From Methylonatrum sp040877625 (GTDB lineage: Bacteria; Pseudomonadota; Gammaproteobacteria; Nitrococcales; Aquisalimonadaceae): a DNA stretch of 64,000 nt. Location: assembly GCA_040877625.1 (NCBI GenBank), contig JBBDNK010000044.1, positions 1 to 64,000 of the forward strand. The letters run 5' to 3'. Positions 17,312-26,074 of the stretch are shown here, one piece after another (within the stretch, counting starts at the first letter, position 1; each line of letters starts with the position of its first letter). The translations under genes were made by a program, and so were the position numbers. A model generated the notes under the pieces. The model did no database searches. It saw only the letters and a program-made list of their open reading frames with translations, and had not been told where the DNA came from.

Positions 17312-18991
17312 TCAGATCCGGCGGAACCGCCCATCTTCCAATCGCAGCACCCGGTCCAGCGGCGGCAGCCGGTCACGGTCGTGGGCGATGAGGATCAGGG
17401 TACGGCCGACAAGCCAGCGATCCAGTTCGGTGAGCACGCGCTTTTCCGTGGCCCGATCCAGTCCTTCGGTGGGTTCGTCCAACAGAACCAGAGGTGCCGG
17501 CTTGAGCAGGGTGCGCGCCAGGGCAAGGCGCCGGGCCTGACCACCGGAGAGGCCCGCACCGTGCTGGCCAAGCCATGTGTCCAGACCGTCCGGAAGACTT
17601 TCCACGAAGGCGTCCAGGGCCACGCTTTGCAGTACATTCCAGAGCCTGGGGTCGTCGGCGTCGGGACAGGCAAGGCGGAGGTTGTCGGCGACCGTGCCCG
17701 AAAACAGGACAGTCCGTTGAGGCAGATGGCTGATGGCGGTATCGACATCCTCCCGGCGCAGATGGCGCAGGTCCACGCCGCCGAGGCGGATGGCGCCGCG
17801 ATCGGGTGCACGCTGCCGCAGCAGCAGCGAAAGTAACGAACTCTTGCCGGTACCGCTGGGGCCGAGGATGGCGATGCGCTCCTCGACGCGCACGCTCAAG
17901 TCCACGTCCTGCAGGCACCAGGGTTGTCCGGTCCGGTGACGAAAGCTGACGTTGGCAAGCTCGACGCGTGCATCGCGCGGTGGCGGCTCCGGTTGTTCCG
18001 GGTCCGCAACGGCCGGGCTTCCGCCCGTCAGTGCGCGCAGACGCGCGGCTGACCAGCGTACCCGCGCCAGCAATTGCCAGGCCGAAGGCAGCGGCGCCAG
18101 CAATTCCGCCAGTGCCAGCACCGCAAGCAATAGCATGGCCAGCACCGGGCCGGAAATACGACCGCCGGCATACAGGCCGGCGCCTGTAAAGGCGGCAGCC
18201 CAGAGCGCCAGCTGGCCGCTGGCACTCATGGCGAAGGTGGCAAACGCCGCCTGACGGCCCAGCTTCAACCGGGCGTGGGCCTGCTGCCGGTCGATGTCCA
18301 TCCAGGCGTTCAGCCGCTCCTCCATGGCGCCGTAGATACGCAGTTCCGCGATGGCTTGCAGATCGCCCACGGCGCGCTCGCGCAGCAGGCTGGCAGTCTC
18401 GGCGAGGCGCCGTGCGGGCATGATGCCTCGAACGCCCGTGGCAAGCGTGGTGAACAGCGCGGTAATGATCAGAATGAGGCCCACCCAGAGCGCAACGTCC
18501 GGCGCCCACAAGGCAACAAAGCCGACCCCGGCCAGCAGGCCAATGATGGCGACCAGAGTGGGGCCCACCACGCGCAGGAACAGGTGGTCCATGGCGTCCA
18601 CGTCAGCCGTGATCCGGTTCAGCAATTCACCGTCGCGTAGTGCCGCCAGGCGGCCGGCGTCCAGGACCAGCAGCGCGCGAAAGAACCAGACGCGCAGATC
18701 CGCCAGCATGCGGAATACCGCCTCGTGGTTGACCAGCCGTTCGCCGTAACGCGCCACGGCGCGGCCTACCGCGAAGAAGCGGATTCCGGCTCCGGGCCGA
18801 TAGATGTCCAGGGTCATCGCACCGCCGGCCGCCAGCAATAATCCGGCAAGGCCGGTGGCGGCGATGAACCAGCCGGACAGGGCCAGCAACCCGAAATTTG
18901 CGGCAACGGTGGTGAGCATCAGGGCTGTTCCGGCAAGCAGCCATGGCCAGCGGCGCAGATACAGACGCAGGAAATACCATAAATCAGCCAT
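17312..18991 (-). CDS. cydC: Glutathione/cysteine ABC exporter subunit CydC
   Basis: A 559-residue ABC half-transporter: six membrane helices in the first about 310 residues, then an ATPase domain with Walker A GPSGTGKSS, signature LSGGQARRLALART and Walker B LVLLDEPTEG. With CydD it forms the heterodimer needed to assemble cytochrome bd, by exporting glutathione and cysteine or controlling heme loading. The ATG overlaps the end of cydD by 8 nt, so translation is probably coupled. It is the last gene of cydABDC; its stop faces the HD-GYP gene's stop. Confidence 0.93.
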   Translation of the reverse strand: MADLWYFLRLYLRRWPWLLAGTALMLTTVAANFGLLALSGWFIAATGLAGLLLAAGGAMTLDIYRPGAGIRFFAVGRAVARYGERLVNHEAVFRMLADLRVWFFRALLVLDAGRLAALRDGELLNRITADVDAMDHLFLRVVGPTLVAIIGLLAGVGFVALWAPDVALWVGLILIITALFTTLATGVRGIMPARRLAETASLLRERAVGDLQAIAELRIYGAMEERLNAWMDIDRQQAHARLKLGRQAAFATFAMSASGQLALWAAAFTGAGLYAGGRISGPVLAMLLLAVLALAELLAPLPSAWQLLARVRWSAARLRALTGGSPAVADPEQPEPPPRDARVELANVSFRHRTGQPWCLQDVDLSVRVEERIAILGPSGTGKSSLLSLLLRQRAPDRGAIRLGGVDLRHLRREDVDTAISHLPQRTVLFSGTVADNLRLACPDADDPRLWNVLQSVALDAFVESLPDGLDTWLGQHGAGLSGGQARRLALARTLLKPAPLVLLDEPTEGLDRATEKRVLTELDRWLVGRTLILIAHDRDRLPPLDRVLRLEDGRFRRI

Positions 18992-20678
18992 CGCCCGACC
19001 CCCGGATGCGCCCGCCCTTCAGTTCCACATGATGGTCCGCCCAGGGCATCTGGGCAGGCTGGTGGGTGGCGATTATCAGCGTCCGGTCTCGGCACTGGCG
19101 TTCCAGCGCATCCAGCAGGATGCGCCGGCTTTCCGGGTCCAGGCTGGCGGTGGGCTCATCGAGCACCAGCAGCGGCGGGTCACGGAGCAATACCCGAGCC
19201 AGAGCCACCCGCTGCGCCTCGCCGCCGGAGATGCCGCTGCCGCGTTCGCCTAAGGGCGTATCCAGACCGTCCGGCAGGGCGTCGGTAAAGCGCAAAACGC
19301 CAGCGTTTGCGGCCGCGGTCTCGACGTCCTCCGCGGACGCGGTCGGACGACCGAGCCGGATGTTGTCGGCGACCGTGCCGGGCAACAGTCGCGGCGTTTG
19401 TCCCAGCCAGCCGATGGTCGCCTCGAGACTGCCTGCGGCGAGGTCCCTAAGTGGTCGGCCGTCCACCAGCACCTCACCCTGGCGATGATCAAGCATGCCC
19501 AGAATCAACAGCAACAGCGTGCTTTTGCCGGAACCGGATGGGCCGGTAATCAGGGTGGTACGGCCCGCGGGGAAAGTGATGAAAATGTCCTGCAGGGCCG
19601 GCGCCGTGTCCGCGCCATAGCCTGCGGTCACGGCGGTCAGGGTAATGGTCGGCGCTTTACCGGAGGGGTGTGCGCGGCCGTGCCTGGGCACGGCCGGGGA
19701 GGGCGTGCCGAGCAACTCACGGATACCGGCGGCGGCGCCGAGTGCCGCTGCCCGGTCGTGATAATGCTGAGCAAGTTCCCGTAGCGGTGCGAACACCTCG
19801 GGCGCCAGCAGTAGAATGAACAGGCCGCTGAACAGCGTCAGCTGCTCCGCCGGCCCCAGCGTCAGATAGCCGAGCAGGCCCAGGCCGATATAGATGGCGG
19901 TCATGGCGATGGCGACTGAACTGAAGAACTCCAGTACCGCGGAGGACAGGAATGCCACTCTGAGCACGGCCATGGTGCGGCGGCGGTAGTGGTCGGCATT
20001 GGTGGCAAGGGCATGGATGGTATCTTCGCCACGGCCGAGGTGACGCAAGGTTTCCAGCCCCTGAAGGCGGTCCAGGAAAAACGCGCTCAACCGCTCCAGG
20101 GCCAGGAACTGGCCGCGGTGTACCGAGGCGGCCCCCATGCCCACCAGGGCCATGAACAGGGGGATCAACGGCGCCGCGAACAGCAGTAACAGTGCCGCCA
20201 GCCAGTCCAGCCAGAACACCACCGCAAGCACACTGAGGGGTATCAGTATTGCCAGCCGCATCTGTGGCAGAAAGCGGGCGTAATAGCCCTCCAGGGCGTC
20301 CACCTGTTCCAGCAGGGTACTGGTGGCGCGACCGGTACCCACGGCGGCAAGCCCCACGGGACCGAGTGTCATGAGGTGATCGGCGAGGTTTTTTCGCACG
20401 ACGCCGCGCACCTGCAAGGCAGCCCGCAGGCCGGCATAATCCTTTGCTGCGATGCACAGGCTGCGGAGCGGGATGCCGGCCAGCAGAAGAGAGAACCAGA
20501 GGAGCAGCTGTTGCCGCTGTAAATCGTCGACCAGCAGGCCATGAACGATGGCAGCCAGAAAACCGGCCTGGGCGATGGTGATCCAGGCGGCGAACAGGCC
20601 GGCTAGGCTGGCGACGACAAGCAGGCCGCGGACTGGCCCGGCCTGTACCGCCAGCCATCGTTGGTCAGTGGTAACCAA
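18984..20678 (-). CDS. cydD: Glutathione/cysteine ABC exporter subunit CydD
   Basis: A 564-residue partner of CydC. A membrane domain (about residues 1-310) includes the long cytosolic helix pair with LDRLQGLETLRHLGRGEDTI. The ATPase domain has Walker A GPSGSGKST, signature GISGGEAQRVALARVLL and Walker B LLVLDEPTASLD. The first residues overlap the end of cydB by 14 nt. The order A-B-D-C with overlaps makes one transcription unit that produces the oxidase together with its assembly transporter. Confidence 0.93.
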   Translation of the reverse strand: MVTTDQRWLAVQAGPVRGLLVVASLAGLFAAWITIAQAGFLAAIVHGLLVDDLQRQQLLLWFSLLLAGIPLRSLCIAAKDYAGLRAALQVRGVVRKNLADHLMTLGPVGLAAVGTGRATSTLLEQVDALEGYYARFLPQMRLAILIPLSVLAVVFWLDWLAALLLLFAAPLIPLFMALVGMGAASVHRGQFLALERLSAFFLDRLQGLETLRHLGRGEDTIHALATNADHYRRRTMAVLRVAFLSSAVLEFFSSVAIAMTAIYIGLGLLGYLTLGPAEQLTLFSGLFILLLAPEVFAPLRELAQHYHDRAAALGAAAGIRELLGTPSPAVPRHGRAHPSGKAPTITLTAVTAGYGADTAPALQDIFITFPAGRTTLITGPSGSGKSTLLLLILGMLDHRQGEVLVDGRPLRDLAAGSLEATIGWLGQTPRLLPGTVADNIRLGRPTASAEDVETAAANAGVLRFTDALPDGLDTPLGERGSGISGGEAQRVALARVLLRDPPLLVLDEPTASLDPESRRILLDALERQCRDRTLIIATHQPAQMPWADHHVELKGGRIRGSGDG

Positions 20679-21690
20679 CGGAATCGCGCGTGACCTTGCC
20701 GCGGAAAACCCAGTACGTCCACGTGGTGTACATGAGAATCACCGGAATGGTAACCAGCACGCCGAGCAGCAGGAACAGCTGGGAATTCGGTGCCGCCGCG
20801 GCGTCCCAGAGACTGATATCCGGCTGGATGACATTCGGCCACAGGCTGATCGCGAGACCGGTATAGCACAGCAGAAACAGGCCCATGGAACAGAAGAACG
20901 GAACGTAATCCTTGCGGGTGCGCAGGGCATGAATCATCAACACGGTCAGCAGCGCGGTTACCACCGGCACCGGCATGAAATAGAACAGGTTCGGAATAGT
21001 GAACCAGCGCTCGGCGATGGCTTCGCGCATCAGCGGCGTCCAGACACTGACCAGACCGATGAAGGTCAGCACCAGGCCCAATAGCAGCGGCGCCTGGCCG
21101 TAGGCCCATTCACGCACCTGGCCCTTGGTCTTCATGATGATCCAGCTGCAGCCGATCAGCGCGTAACCGGCCATCAGGCCGAAGCCTGTCATGATGCTGA
21201 ACGGCGTGACCCAGTCAAAGGCGCCGCCGACGTAGCGTGTGCCTTCCACCGCGAAGCCCTGGATGAACATGCCCAGCACGATGCCCTGGGCAAAGGTGGC
21301 GATCATGGAACCGGCAGTGAAGGAGATGTCCCAGAGAAACTTGGACTGCTTCGCCTTGAAGCGGAATTCGAAGGCCACGCCACGAAAGATAAGCCCCGCC
21401 AGCATGATCAGAATGGGCAGGTACAGGGCCGGCAACAGAATCGAATACACCAGCGGAAAGGCGCCCAGCAGCCCCGCGCCGCCCAGCACCAGCCAGGTTT
21501 CGTTGCCGTCCCAGACCGGCGCCACGGTGTTCATCATGATGTCCCGTGCTTCGTCGTTCGGGGCGAACGGGAAAAGTATGCCGACGCCCAGGTCGAAGCC
21601 GTCCATCAGGACGTACATGAACACGCCGAAGGCGATGATCAGTGCCCAGATCAGGGTCAGATCGATGGTCAGACCGTTCAGACCGTCCAT
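20665..21690 (-). CDS. cydB: Cytochrome bd-type quinol oxidase subunit II
   Basis: A 341-residue inner-membrane subunit with about eight helices. The opening LIIAFGVFMYVLMDGFDLGVGILFPF and DGNETWLVLGGAGLLGAFPLVYS are diagnostic of CydB/CioB. It pairs with CydA and stabilises the heme pocket. It lies 18 nt downstream of cydA. No CydX-sized gene is visible between cydB and cydD, because the two overlap. Confidence 0.95.
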   Translation of the reverse strand: MDGLNGLTIDLTLIWALIIAFGVFMYVLMDGFDLGVGILFPFAPNDEARDIMMNTVAPVWDGNETWLVLGGAGLLGAFPLVYSILLPALYLPILIMLAGLIFRGVAFEFRFKAKQSKFLWDISFTAGSMIATFAQGIVLGMFIQGFAVEGTRYVGGAFDWVTPFSIMTGFGLMAGYALIGCSWIIMKTKGQVREWAYGQAPLLLGLVLTFIGLVSVWTPLMREAIAERWFTIPNLFYFMPVPVVTALLTVLMIHALRTRKDYVPFFCSMGLFLLCYTGLAISLWPNVIQPDISLWDAAAAPNSQLFLLLGVLVTIPVILMYTTWTYWVFRGKVTRDSVGYH

Positions 21691-21708
21691 TTTTCTGCTC
21701 TCCGCGTG

Positions 21709-23091
21709 TCAGAATGGGCTGTCGGCCGCCGACATGGGGCGCGCCGGCCGTCGCAGGTTCTCATCCCGGGGCGCTTCCTCCTTTTCGGGGCCGCCGATCA
21801 GAATCCGGCTGATGTAGTAGCCGCCGGCAATGAAGACCACCGCGTAAACCAGGATGTAGACAATCAGCGAAGTCAACGCCATGCCGCCGGTGAGGGAGGG
21901 GGTGACCGCGTCCTCCACGCGCATGAGTTCGTACAGCACCCAGGGCTGGCGGCCCATCTCCGTGGTCACCCAGCCCGCAAGCACCGCCACGAACGGCAGA
22001 GGCAGCATCCAGGTGCACAGACGATGGAACCAGGTGGCCTCGAACAGCGTACCGCGGTAACGCAGCCAGAGGCTGAGCACGGCCACGACCAGCATCAGCA
22101 TGCCGATACCCACCATGGTACGGAACGTCCAGAACACAGTGGCCACATGCGGTCGGTCTTCGGGTGCCCAGTCCTTCAAGCCGGGCACCACGCCGTCGAC
22201 GTCGTGCTTGAGGATGAAACTGGCCATGCCCGGAATTCCAATCTCGAAGCGGTTGGTCTCCGCGTCCTGATCGGGTATGGCGAACAGCAGCAGCGGCACG
22301 TTGCTCCGAGTCTCCCAGTTGCCTTCCATTGCGGCGACCTTGACCGGCTGGTGTTCCAGTGTGTTGAGGCCGTGGAGATCACCCACCAGCACCTGCAACG
22401 GCGCCAGGAGGGTAACCAGCCACAGCGTCATCGAGAACATGACCTTGGCGTACTCGCGACACTGGTTGCGGATCAGGTACCAGGCGCTGACGCCGATGAC
22501 GAAGAATCCGGTGGTCAGGAACGCGGCCAGTACCATGTGCGCGAGGCGGTACGGGAACGAGGGGTTGAAGATGGCCTGCATCCAGCTGGTGACATGGACG
22601 ATGCCGTCATGTATCTCGATGCCGCCCGGGGTCTGCATCCAGCTATTGGCGGACAGGATCCAGAATGACGAGATAAAGGTGCCGAGGGCGACCATGACGG
22701 CGGCGAACAAATGGCCGCCCTGCGGGACCTTGTCGCGGCCGAACAGCAGCACGCCCAGGAAGGTGGCCTCCAGGAAAAAGGCGGTGACGACCTCGTAACT
22801 GAGAATCGGGCCCATGAAGTTCGCGGAGGCGTAGGACAGCTCGCTCCAGTTGGTGCCAAACTGAAATGACATGACAATGCCCGAAACCACGCCCATGCCG
22901 AACGACACCGCGAACACCTTGATCCACATTTTGGATAGACGGAGGTAGATGGGGTTGTCGGTTTTGAACCAGAGCCCCTCGAGCACGGCGATGAAGGATG
23001 CCAGCCCAATGGTGAAAGCGGGGAAGATAATATGGAACGACACCACGAACGCGAACTGGATTCTGGATAACAGCAGCGGATCAAGATCCAT
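21709..23091 (-). CDS. cydA: Cytochrome bd-type quinol oxidase subunit I (short Q-loop, CioA-like)
   Basis: A 460-residue quinol oxidase subunit carrying hemes b558, b595 and d. The heme b595 histidine is in VSFHIIFPAFTIGLA, and GRQPWVLYELMRVEDAVTP holds the conserved GRQPW. The Q-loop between FILKHDVDGVVPGLKDW and the next helix lacks the insertion of the E. coli enzyme, so this is the short type, close to the cyanide-insensitive CioA branch. ATG 23091 follows GGGAAG at good spacing; a GTG one codon upstream is possible. The 96-nt gap to the divergent response regulator must contain the operon promoter. Confidence 0.93.
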   Translation of the reverse strand: MDLDPLLLSRIQFAFVVSFHIIFPAFTIGLASFIAVLEGLWFKTDNPIYLRLSKMWIKVFAVSFGMGVVSGIVMSFQFGTNWSELSYASANFMGPILSYEVVTAFFLEATFLGVLLFGRDKVPQGGHLFAAVMVALGTFISSFWILSANSWMQTPGGIEIHDGIVHVTSWMQAIFNPSFPYRLAHMVLAAFLTTGFFVIGVSAWYLIRNQCREYAKVMFSMTLWLVTLLAPLQVLVGDLHGLNTLEHQPVKVAAMEGNWETRSNVPLLLFAIPDQDAETNRFEIGIPGMASFILKHDVDGVVPGLKDWAPEDRPHVATVFWTFRTMVGIGMLMLVVAVLSLWLRYRGTLFEATWFHRLCTWMLPLPFVAVLAGWVTTEMGRQPWVLYELMRVEDAVTPSLTGGMALTSLIVYILVYAVVFIAGGYYISRILIGGPEKEEAPRDENLRRPARPMSAADSPF

Positions 23092-23190
23092 CACGGGCTT
23101 CCCAAAACCTGAGACTGGACCGAGTGTAGCTGTTAAGTAGACTGGGATCTATTCGTGTGAGTTCATCAGAGTTTTCCTGGGGCGTATCGA

Positions 23191-23838
23191 ATGATCCGGG
23201 TTTTTCTTGCAGATAGTCATACGGTGTTTCGGCAGGCCCTGATCAGGCTGCTCTCGGACGAGACGGATATTCGCGTCGTGGGCGAAGCCGGAGACGGCAC
23301 AGGTACCCTGGACGGAGTACGCCACGCACCTTGCGACGTCTGCCTGCTGGAGTTTGCCATGCCGGGCCGCAGCGGCATCGAGCTGCTGCGTTTACTGCAC
23401 CAGGATCAGCCGGATCTGGCGATTCTCGTTCTTAGCGCGCAAAGCGAACAGACGCATGCGGTTCGCTGTATCCGTGCCGGCGCGCAGGGCTACCTGTGCA
23501 AGACCAGCAGTGCGGCCATGGTGCTGGACGGCATCCGCCGCCTGGCCGCCGGTCAGATGGTACTCAACCCAGCACTGACCCAGGAGCTGGCGCTGACCAT
23601 GCTCACCGAGAATAACGACGAACCCCACAGGCGCCTGTCGGACCGTGAGTACCAGGTTTTCGGCCGCCTGGTGGCGGGCTTTCCGGTCAGCCGGATCGCC
23701 CGGGATCTGCAGGTGTCGGTAAAAACCGTCAGCACCCACAAGACCAGGATCCAGCACAAGCTGCAGTGCAACGGGATTGCCGACATGGTGCGCTACGCGC
23801 AACAGCACGATCTGCTGGAGCAGATGAACAAGGGATGA
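23191..23838 (+). CDS. NarL/FixJ-type response regulator with Glu at the phosphorylation site
   Basis: 215 residues: receiver domain (1-120) and LuxR-type HTH (about 145-205; LSDREYQVFGRLVAGFPVSRIARDLQVSVKTVSTHK). The receiver is atypical. The acidic pair is D8-S9 instead of Asp-Asp, and the phosphoacceptor site reads LLEFAMPG, with Glu54 replacing Asp. The switch Ser82 and Lys104 are kept. Glu can mimic phospho-Asp, so the protein may be constitutively active or signal differently. No histidine kinase is adjacent. It is divergent from cydABDC with under 100 nt between them, which makes that operon a natural candidate target; this is inference. Confidence 0.88.
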   Translation: MIRVFLADSHTVFRQALIRLLSDETDIRVVGEAGDGTGTLDGVRHAPCDVCLLEFAMPGRSGIELLRLLHQDQPDLAILVLSAQSEQTHAVRCIRAGAQGYLCKTSSAAMVLDGIRRLAAGQMVLNPALTQELALTMLTENNDEPHRRLSDREYQVFGRLVAGFPVSRIARDLQVSVKTVSTHKTRIQHKLQCNGIADMVRYAQQHDLLEQMNKG

Positions 23839-23937
23839 TGCTCTGCGCCCGGATACCCTTGCCACCTCTGTTACACTGGCGCATCCGTCTACCGTCTTTA
23901 CCAGATGCGGCCGCATGCCGCCCCGGAGAGTCTTGCC

Positions 23938-24786
23938 ATGCGTTTTCAAGGCACCGATACCTACGTTGCCACGGATGATCTGACCATGGCGGTCAACGCC
24001 GCCACCGTGCTTCAGCGTCCCCTGTTGATCAAGGGTGAGCCCGGTACCGGCAAGACCCTGCTTGCGGAAGAGATTGCCCGCGGCCTCGGCCTGCAGTTCT
24101 TCGAGTGGCACGTCAAATCCACGACCAAGGCCCAGCAGGGACTATACGAATACGATGCCGTGTCCCGGCTGCGGGATTCGCAGCTTGGCGACGATCGCGT
24201 TCACGCTATCGGCAATTACATCGTCAAGGGTCCTTTGTGGCGTTGTTTCGAGTCTGAAAGCCAGCCGGTGCTGCTGATCGACGAAATCGACAAGGCTGAT
24301 ATCGAGTTTCCCAATGATCTGTTGCGGGAACTCGACCGGATGGAGTTTTACGTCTACGAAACCCAGACCGTTATCAAGGCCGCGCACCGACCGGTGATTA
24401 TCATTACCAGCAACAATGAAAAGGAATTGCCGGACGCGTTTCTGCGCCGCTGCTTTTTCCATTACATCACCTTTCCGGACAAGGACGGCATGGCCCGGAT
24501 TGTCGATGTGCATTATCCGGGGTTGAAGAAGGACCTGCTCAAGGAAGCGATGGAGCTGTTCTTCGAACTGCGCGATGTACCCGGGCTGAAGAAAAAGCCC
24601 TCCACATCGGAACTGCTGGACTGGCTGAAGCTGCTGATGGCGGAGGACGTCGACGCGTCCACGCTGCGCGAGACCAGCCAGCGCAAGATGCTGCCACCGC
24701 TTTATGGCGCCCTGATCAAGAACGAGCAGGATGTGCAGCTCATGGAGCGCCTGATGTTCCTGTCCCGCCGTAGCAACAGCAACTGA
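23938..24786 (+). CDS. MoxR-family AAA+ ATPase
   Basis: 282 residues with Walker A GEPGTGKT, Walker B LLIDEIDKAD, sensor 1 ITSNNEKELPDAFLRRC and a C-terminal lid. MoxR ATPases act as chaperones with VWA-domain partners to insert metals or mature complexes, and here a VWA gene follows after 28 nt. The ATG was chosen because GGAGAG lies 8 nt upstream; earlier in-frame codons have no ribosome site. The segment FFEWHVKSTTKAQQGLYEYD marks the subfamily paired with CoxE-like VWA proteins. Confidence 0.9.
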   Translation: MRFQGTDTYVATDDLTMAVNAATVLQRPLLIKGEPGTGKTLLAEEIARGLGLQFFEWHVKSTTKAQQGLYEYDAVSRLRDSQLGDDRVHAIGNYIVKGPLWRCFESESQPVLLIDEIDKADIEFPNDLLRELDRMEFYVYETQTVIKAAHRPVIIITSNNEKELPDAFLRRCFFHYITFPDKDGMARIVDVHYPGLKKDLLKEAMELFFELRDVPGLKKKPSTSELLDWLKLLMAEDVDASTLRETSQRKMLPPLYGALIKNEQDVQLMERLMFLSRRSNSN

Positions 24787-24814
24787 GCGGCCTGACTCCG
24801 CTGGCGGAGGCAAG

Positions 24815-25993
24815 ATGCTGATCGATTTCTTTTTTGAGCTGCGCAAGGCCGGCCTGAAGGTCAGCCTGACCGAATTCCTGACCCTGATGGAGGGCCTGGA
24901 CAAGCGCCTGGCCGTTTGCAGCGTGGAGGAATTCTATTTCCTGGCCAGGGGCATCATGGTCAAGGACGAAACGCTGTTCGACCGCTTCGATCAGGTATTC
25001 GGCAATTACTTCAGTGGCATTCAGTCGCTGGGCGAAGACCTGAAGACCGATATCCCGGAGGAGTGGCTGCGTGCCATCGCCGAGCGCACGCTGACGGAAG
25101 ACGAAAAGGCGCGCATCGAAGCGCTGGGCGGCTGGGACAAGCTTATGGAGACCTTGCGTCAGCGTCTCGACGAACAGAAAAAGCGTCACGAAGGCGGCAG
25201 CAAATGGATAGGCACCCGCGGAACATCGCCGTTCGGCGCCTATGGCTACAACCCGGAAGGCGTGCGTATCGGTCAGCACGAATCCCGCCACCGTCGTGCC
25301 GTGAAGGTCTGGGACAAGCGCGAGTTTCGCAACCTGGACAGCAGCCGCGAGCTGGGCACCCGCAATATCAAGGTGGCGCTGCGGCGGCTGCGCCAGTTTG
25401 CGCGCCAGGGGGCGGAAGACGTTCTCGACATGGATGACACCATCCGTTCCACCGCCCGTAACGCCGGGTATCTGGACCTGAAGATGGTTCCGGAGCGGCA
25501 CAATGCGGTCAAGGTGCTGATTTTCTTCGATGTGGGCGGGTCCATGGATGACCATGTGCGGGTCTGCGAAGAGCTGTTCTCGGCGGCGCGGACCGAGTTC
25601 AAGCACATGGAGTACTTCTACTTCCACAATTTCATCTACGAAGCGCTGTGGAAGGACAGCCGACGGCGCCATCAGCAAATCATGGCGACGCTGGATCTGC
25701 TGCACACCTATGGCTCGGATTACAAAGTCATATTCGTCGGCGATGCGACCATGAGTCCTTACGAGATTCTTTACCCGGGCGCCGCGGTCGAGCACTGGAA
25801 TGAGGAGGCCGGCACGACCTGGATGCAGCGACTCATGGAGGTGTTCCCGAAATTGATCTGGCTCAACCCCGAACCAGTTTACCGATGGGACCATACCGCT
25901 TCAATCAAGATCATCCGGGAATTGATCGGTGATCGCATGTACCCGCTTACCGTCGAAGGCCTGGAGCAGGGCATTAAATATCTGACTCGCTAA
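24815..25993 (+). CDS. VWA-domain protein (CoxE-like), MoxR partner
   Basis: 392 residues. The N-terminal half is helical and charged, and the C-terminal half (about 220-392) is a von Willebrand A fold. The metal site reads LIFFDVGGSMDDH, i.e. DxGxS instead of the classical DxSxS; the later residues FVGDATMSPYE fit the fold. It is co-transcribed with the MoxR ATPase, and such pairs usually assemble or activate a metalloenzyme or envelope complex. No obvious client gene is adjacent. Copy C of the dispersed repeat begins 7 nt after the stop. Confidence 0.85.
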   Translation: MLIDFFFELRKAGLKVSLTEFLTLMEGLDKRLAVCSVEEFYFLARGIMVKDETLFDRFDQVFGNYFSGIQSLGEDLKTDIPEEWLRAIAERTLTEDEKARIEALGGWDKLMETLRQRLDEQKKRHEGGSKWIGTRGTSPFGAYGYNPEGVRIGQHESRHRRAVKVWDKREFRNLDSSRELGTRNIKVALRRLRQFARQGAEDVLDMDDTIRSTARNAGYLDLKMVPERHNAVKVLIFFDVGGSMDDHVRVCEELFSAARTEFKHMEYFYFHNFIYEALWKDSRRRHQQIMATLDLLHTYGSDYKVIFVGDATMSPYEILYPGAAVEHWNEEAGTTWMQRLMEVFPKLIWLNPEPVYRWDHTASIKIIRELIGDRMYPLTVEGLEQGIKYLTR

Positions 25994-26000
25994 GGAGAAA

Positions 26001-26036
26001 CTGATTTATTCCCATGGGGCTCTGCGGAGCCATCCG
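26001..26036 (+). repeat. Dispersed intergenic repeat, copy C
   Basis: Reads CTGATTTATTCCCATGGGGC followed by TCTGCGGAGCCATCCG. It equals the reverse complement of copy A apart from one inserted G and one transversion near the end, and shares the core with copy B. The GGCTC/GAGCC arms can fold into a small hairpin. Confidence 0.7.
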
Positions 26037-26074
26037 AGCGCGCTGGTGTTCGCCTTTCGCTAATATGGTCGCGC

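Noticed and set aside
23092..23190. FNR box (TTGAT-N4-ATCAA) in the cydA promoter region
   Set aside because: No match was found by eye in the 99 nt between cydA and the regulator.
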